Positions 5,984-8,168 of a DNA stretch of 8,168 bases are shown in pieces. Source of the DNA: UBA668 sp041178405. GTDB lineage: Bacteria > Actinomycetota > Acidimicrobiia > Acidimicrobiales > Ilumatobacteraceae. Both the position numbers and the translations under genes were made by a program. Every line of letters starts with the position of its first letter. The stretch's first letter is position 1. Below the pieces are notes generated by a model that saw only the letters and a program-made list of their open reading frames with translations, was not told where the DNA came from and did not search any database. The DNA lies in NCBI GenBank assembly GCA_041178405.1, contig JBEGVK010000119.1:1-8168 (forward strand). Direction: 5' to 3'.

Positions 5984-6381
5984 TCGTCGTTGCGCCACGA
6001 CGTCGAGGGTCGTCGTTCGCGCTTGCGTGCCGCCTGACGCTTCTTGTCGTCGAGCCGCGACTCGACGGCACCGCGTGACGGCTTGGTGGGCCGGCGCTTC
6101 TTCGGCGGCTTCGATGCAGCGGCGATCATCTCGAGCAGTCGCTGCTCGGCGATCTCGCGATTTCGGTGCTGTGACCGCGTGTTGGCCACCACGATGCGCA
6201 CCACAGGGCCGAGTGCGGCGATGACTCGACTGAGCACTGCGGGAGCGAGACCGCTGAGCGCCAGGTCGCATTCGAGCTCGACGCGGGTGCTCGACGTGTT
6301 GACGTGCTGGCCGCCGGGGCCGCCGGCGCGCGAGAACCGCCACGTGATCGACTCCGGGTTGACGTGCGGCAGCGTCGCCAT
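5980..6381 (-). CDS. arfB: ArfB-type peptidyl-tRNA hydrolase (ribosome rescue)
   Basis: The product has 133 residues, close to the roughly 140 of E. coli ArfB (YaeJ) and of the human ICT1 catalytic part. Residues about 10-35 carry the class I release-factor-like motif (WRFSRAGGPGGQHVNTSSTRVEL) with the catalytic GGQ. There is no codon-recognition domain. The C-terminal third is a strongly basic tail (KPPKKRRPTKPSRGAVESR, then KKRQAARKRERRP), which in this family enters the empty mRNA channel of stalled ribosomes. It therefore should hydrolyse peptidyl-tRNA on non-stop ribosomes. ATG 6381 is chosen because the family starts just here and a -10-like CATACT lies 6 nt upstream; the long N-terminal extension of the open frame to 6933 runs antisense to another gene. 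It is the first gene of a two-gene operon. Confidence 0.93.
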   Translation of the reverse strand: MATLPHVNPESITWRFSRAGGPGGQHVNTSSTRVELECDLALSGLAPAVLSRVIAALGPVVRIVVANTRSQHRNREIAEQRLLEMIAAASKPPKKRRPTKPSRGAVESRLDDKKRQAARKRERRPSTSWRNDE

Positions 6382-6387
6382 GCGCCG

Positions 6388-6393
6388 AGTATG
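6388..6393 (-). promoter_or_regulatory. -10 element of the arfB operon, leaderless
   Basis: Read on the - strand the hexamer is CATACT, a five-of-six match to TATACT. It ends 6 nt before ATG 6381, which predicts transcription starting at the initiation codon. No Shine-Dalgarno precedes the ATG, which fits. No convincing -35 was found. Confidence 0.42.
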
Positions 6394-6558
6394 CCCGTGG
6401 CGCGGCGGCGACGAGCTGGGCTGGGGAGATGACGGGCGGGGGATGTGGCGGACACCGATGTGGTGGGCGGCACTCGGTGTGGGCGCCGATCGACGGGCGG
6501 GGGGCCGACCCGCCGGCGCACGAGTGGCTAGGCCGTGGGTATGGCCGGTCTGTCGCTG

Positions 6559-6584
6559 GTGTATCGAACAGGTGTTCGATACAC
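6559..6584. promoter_or_regulatory. LexA/SOS box controlling the DUF222/HNH gene
   Basis: The core TCGAAC (6564-6569), AGGT, GTTCGA (6574-6579) matches the actinobacterial/mycobacterial LexA consensus TCGAAC-N4-GTTCGA exactly. The symmetry extends to 11-bp arms (6559-6569 and 6574-6584). It lies 13-29 nt before ATG 6593 and covers the promoter spacer and adjoining -10, so LexA binding should block transcription until DNA damage. Confidence 0.9.
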
Positions 6585-6585
6585 T
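6580..6585 (+). promoter_or_regulatory. -10 element of the DUF222/HNH gene, leaderless
   Basis: TACACT fits the TAnnnT pattern. It sits 7 nt before ATG 6593, so the mRNA probably starts at the start codon. It directly abuts the LexA core and overlaps its extended right arm. The -35 region is weak, as is common for SOS promoters in this group. Confidence 0.5.
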
Positions 6586-6592
6586 CCGTGCC

Positions 6593-8168
6593 ATGTCCAC
6601 CAACGTGTCGATGGCCCACCAGCCGACCACACGGTCGGAGGGTTCGTTCGCGGCGACGGGTTCGCCGAGCACCGCTGGCGCCGCCGGTGTCGCGGGTGTC
6701 GCCAGCGAGCTGATGTCAGCGCTGGCATGTATCGAGCAGGGGCTCGATGCGCTAGCGGCAGTCGATCCTGGCGCGCTGCACGTCGCCGACCTCGCAGCGG
6801 GTGCTCTCGAACTGCAGCGGCTCGCCGACCGGGTGCAGGTGGCGCTCGCCCGTGTGCTCGTACGAGCCGACCGCATGGCGGTGTGGCAGGGCACCGGCAG
6901 CAAGAACGCCGCCGGATGGCTGGCCGACGCCACCGGCAGCGGCTACGGCGCTGCGTGCGATCTGCTGCGCCTCGGCGACTCGCTCGAGACCAGCGCTGCG
7001 CTGGCTGCGAAGGTCGATGGCGGCGAGATGTCGGCCGCCACGGCGGTGGCACTGCACCGCACGATCTCTGCTCCGCCCGAGCGTGCCACGCGGGCCGACG
7101 TCGACCGCCTGGTCGAGATATGCACCGGGGCGTCACCTGCCGATGCGCGCAAGGCCGCCGAGATCTGGAAGGACGGGCACCGGAGCGAAGCGCCCGACGA
7201 ACTCGAGGCGCAGCGATTCGCTCGGCGAGCGGTGCGGTTTGCTCCCGAGGTCGATGGACTCGTGCGCACCACGGCCGACCTGCCCACGCTCGAGGCGCAC
7301 ATGCTGCGCAAGGCGCTCACCTCGGTGGGCGGCCGTCCGAGTGATGACGATCGCCGGACCACCGAGCAGCGTCTCGCCGACGCGCTGGTCACACTGGCCG
7401 ATCACGCGCTGCACGGCACGCCGGCGGCGGCGTGCGGAGCGTCGGGCCCGCACGGCTCGGCATCGGATGCGACATCGGGTGCGGCAGTCGGCACTCGGTC
7501 CGTTGTCGCAGGTGACGTACGGTCCGGTATCGCGGTCGACGCCACGACTGACGCGCTGGCTGGGGCCGTCGCAGCTGCGAGCGCCCGCAACACTGGAGAG
7601 TCGATCGAGGGTCGGGGTGCAGCGAGTTCGAACGCAGCAGTTGCGGGTGGGCGCCCGTCGCGTGCAGCAGTGCCGGGCACCGGGCGGCAGCGTGTCGACC
7701 TGCTGGTCACCATCGATCTCCAGTCGCTGGTGGGCCACGATGACCCGTCACTCGACCAGCCCGGCATCGACGAGTTCGGCGGTCGGATCCCGGCCTCGGT
7801 CGTGCGGCGTCTCGCCGAGAACGCATCGATCGAGCGGATCGTGCACGCCGGAAGTCGGGTGCTCGATCATGGCCGGGCGGTGCGACTGGCCACCGACGAT
7901 CAGTATCGGGCTCTCGTGGCACGAGATGGCGGGTGCCGATGGCCCGGTTGCGACAAACCGGCCTCGTGGTGCGAGGTGGACCACCTCGTGCCATGGCACC
8001 AGGGAGGGCTGACCGATCTCAACAACCTGGTACTGCTGTGCGCTGCCCATCACACCGAGAAGCACCGTGCCGGCACCGTCGTCGTGGGCGATGCCACCGA
8101 CCTCGAGATCATCCGTCCCGACGGTGTCGTGATGTGGTGTCCGCCCAAGGGTGTGATGGCCGGCCCGC
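6593..8168 (+). CDS. DUF222/HNH endonuclease-like protein (13E12 repeat family), 3' partial
   Basis: The frame is open from ATG 6593 to the window end (525 codons, no stop). Residues about 35-270 form the helical DUF222 region (LACIEQGLDALAAVDPGAL, LQRLADRVQVALARVLVRAD, KNAAGWLADATG, MSAATAVALHRTI). Residues about 275-366 are a Gly/Ala/Ser/Thr-rich low-complexity linker. From R367 (RVDLLVTIDLQSL) the protein is ordered again, and the HNH domain spans about 438-495: C448-x4-C453, C460, D463-H464, N478, C483-x2-H486-H487, H491. These give the His-Asn-His metal-finger core plus Zn-type cysteines. Related mycobacterial 13E12 genes are known SOS-regulated genes of unclear role; a nuclease acting on DNA after damage is inferred. 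ATG 6593 is chosen because the -10 lies 7 nt upstream and no Shine-Dalgarno precedes it. The end of the protein is outside the window. Confidence 0.92.
   Translation, partial: MSTNVSMAHQPTTRSEGSFAATGSPSTAGAAGVAGVASELMSALACIEQGLDALAAVDPGALHVADLAAGALELQRLADRVQVALARVLVRADRMAVWQGTGSKNAAGWLADATGSGYGAACDLLRLGDSLETSAALAAKVDGGEMSAATAVALHRTISAPPERATRADVDRLVEICTGASPADARKAAEIWKDGHRSEAPDELEAQRFARRAVRFAPEVDGLVRTTADLPTLEAHMLRKALTSVGGRPSDDDRRTTEQRLADALVTLADHALHGTPAAACGASGPHGSASDATSGAAVGTRSVVAGDVRSGIAVDATTDALAGAVAAASARNTGESIEGRGAASSNAAVAGGRPSRAAVPGTGRQRVDLLVTIDLQSLVGHDDPSLDQPGIDEFGGRIPASVVRRLAENASIERIVHAGSRVLDHGRAVRLATDDQYRALVARDGGCRWPGCDKPASWCEVDHLVPWHQGGLTDLNNLVLLCAAHHTEKHRAGTVVVGDATDLEIIRPDGVVMWCPPKGVMAGP

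Larger units (their letters stand above)
6382..6592. other. Divergent intergenic region between arfB and the DUF222/HNH gene
   Basis: These 211 bp hold the two outward-facing promoters at their ends. The middle is G-rich on the + strand and contains a 12-bp direct repeat, GACGGGCGGGGG, at 6431-6442 and 6492-6503. I see no convincing gene, RNA or terminator in it. Confidence 0.6.

Noticed and set aside
5984..6619. Extension of the DUF429-like frame to 527 residues
   Set aside because: It covers arfB in another frame; the ATG at 5983 gives the operon-typical ATGA overlap and a sensible protein.
6382..6933. Extension of the arfB frame to 317 residues
   Set aside because: It runs antisense through the SOS promoter and the start of the DUF222/HNH gene; the ArfB family begins near ATG 6381.
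6801..8012. A 403-codon + strand open frame in another phase
   Set aside because: It is a shadow of the DUF222/HNH gene; the true frame has DUF222 and HNH motifs and stays open to the window end.
6593..8168. Possible mobile element or intein because of the HNH domain
   Set aside because: The HNH is in the standard DUF222 arrangement, with no intein blocks, reverse transcriptase, terminal repeats or target-site duplication visible.

Overview
The window is high-GC DNA, densely packed with short intergenic gaps, and looks like an ordinary chromosomal segment of an actinobacterium. The gene content and the lipoprotein-like or secreted proteins at the left edge suggest the Acidimicrobiia, but that placement is inference. 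Strong lineage markers are a DUF222/HNH (13E12-type) protein, an actinobacterial LexA box of the form TCGAAC-N4-GTTCGA, a pterin-dehydratase/glyoxalase fusion protein, and -10 elements placed so that transcripts would begin at the start codon. No rRNA, tRNA, CRISPR array, insertion sequence or phage gene was seen.

Left block (1-4056, all + strand): four tightly coupled genes. They are the 3' end of an unknown NTF2-like protein, an unknown Sec-secreted protein of 337 residues that overlaps it by 16 nt, a 655-residue molybdopterin (Mo-bis-PGD, [4Fe-4S]) oxidoreductase, and a 225-residue fusion of a pterin-4a-carbinolamine-dehydratase-like domain with a glyoxalase/VOC domain. The last two junctions are 4-nt GTGA overlaps. 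The Mo enzyme has a Cys at the position of the Mo-ligating Sec/Cys of formate dehydrogenase. It lacks a Tat signal and has no partner electron-transfer subunits here. The adjacent pterin-binding domain suggests a link to molybdopterin handling.

Middle block (4128-4948, - strand): an XRE-type helix-turn-helix regulator followed by a small nucleotidyltransferase, joined by a 4-nt ATGA overlap. The module resembles a toxin-antitoxin pair. Its promoter lies inside a 30-bp near-perfect palindrome, which is probably an autoregulatory operator, and the transcript is predicted to be leaderless.

Right-middle block (5036-6381, - strand): an ArfB-type peptidyl-tRNA hydrolase for ribosome rescue, followed with a 4-nt overlap by an uncharacterised 315-residue protein. 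That protein has DUF429-like (RNase H fold) acidic motifs, and relatives are sometimes labelled as molybdopterin guanine dinucleotide synthesis proteins.

Right edge (6593-8168, + strand, truncated by the window end): a DUF222/HNH endonuclease-like protein under a textbook LexA/SOS operator, diverging from arfB across a 211-bp gap. The two most testable systems are the palindrome-controlled HTH-nucleotidyltransferase pair and the Mo-oxidoreductase/pterin-dehydratase-VOC pair.
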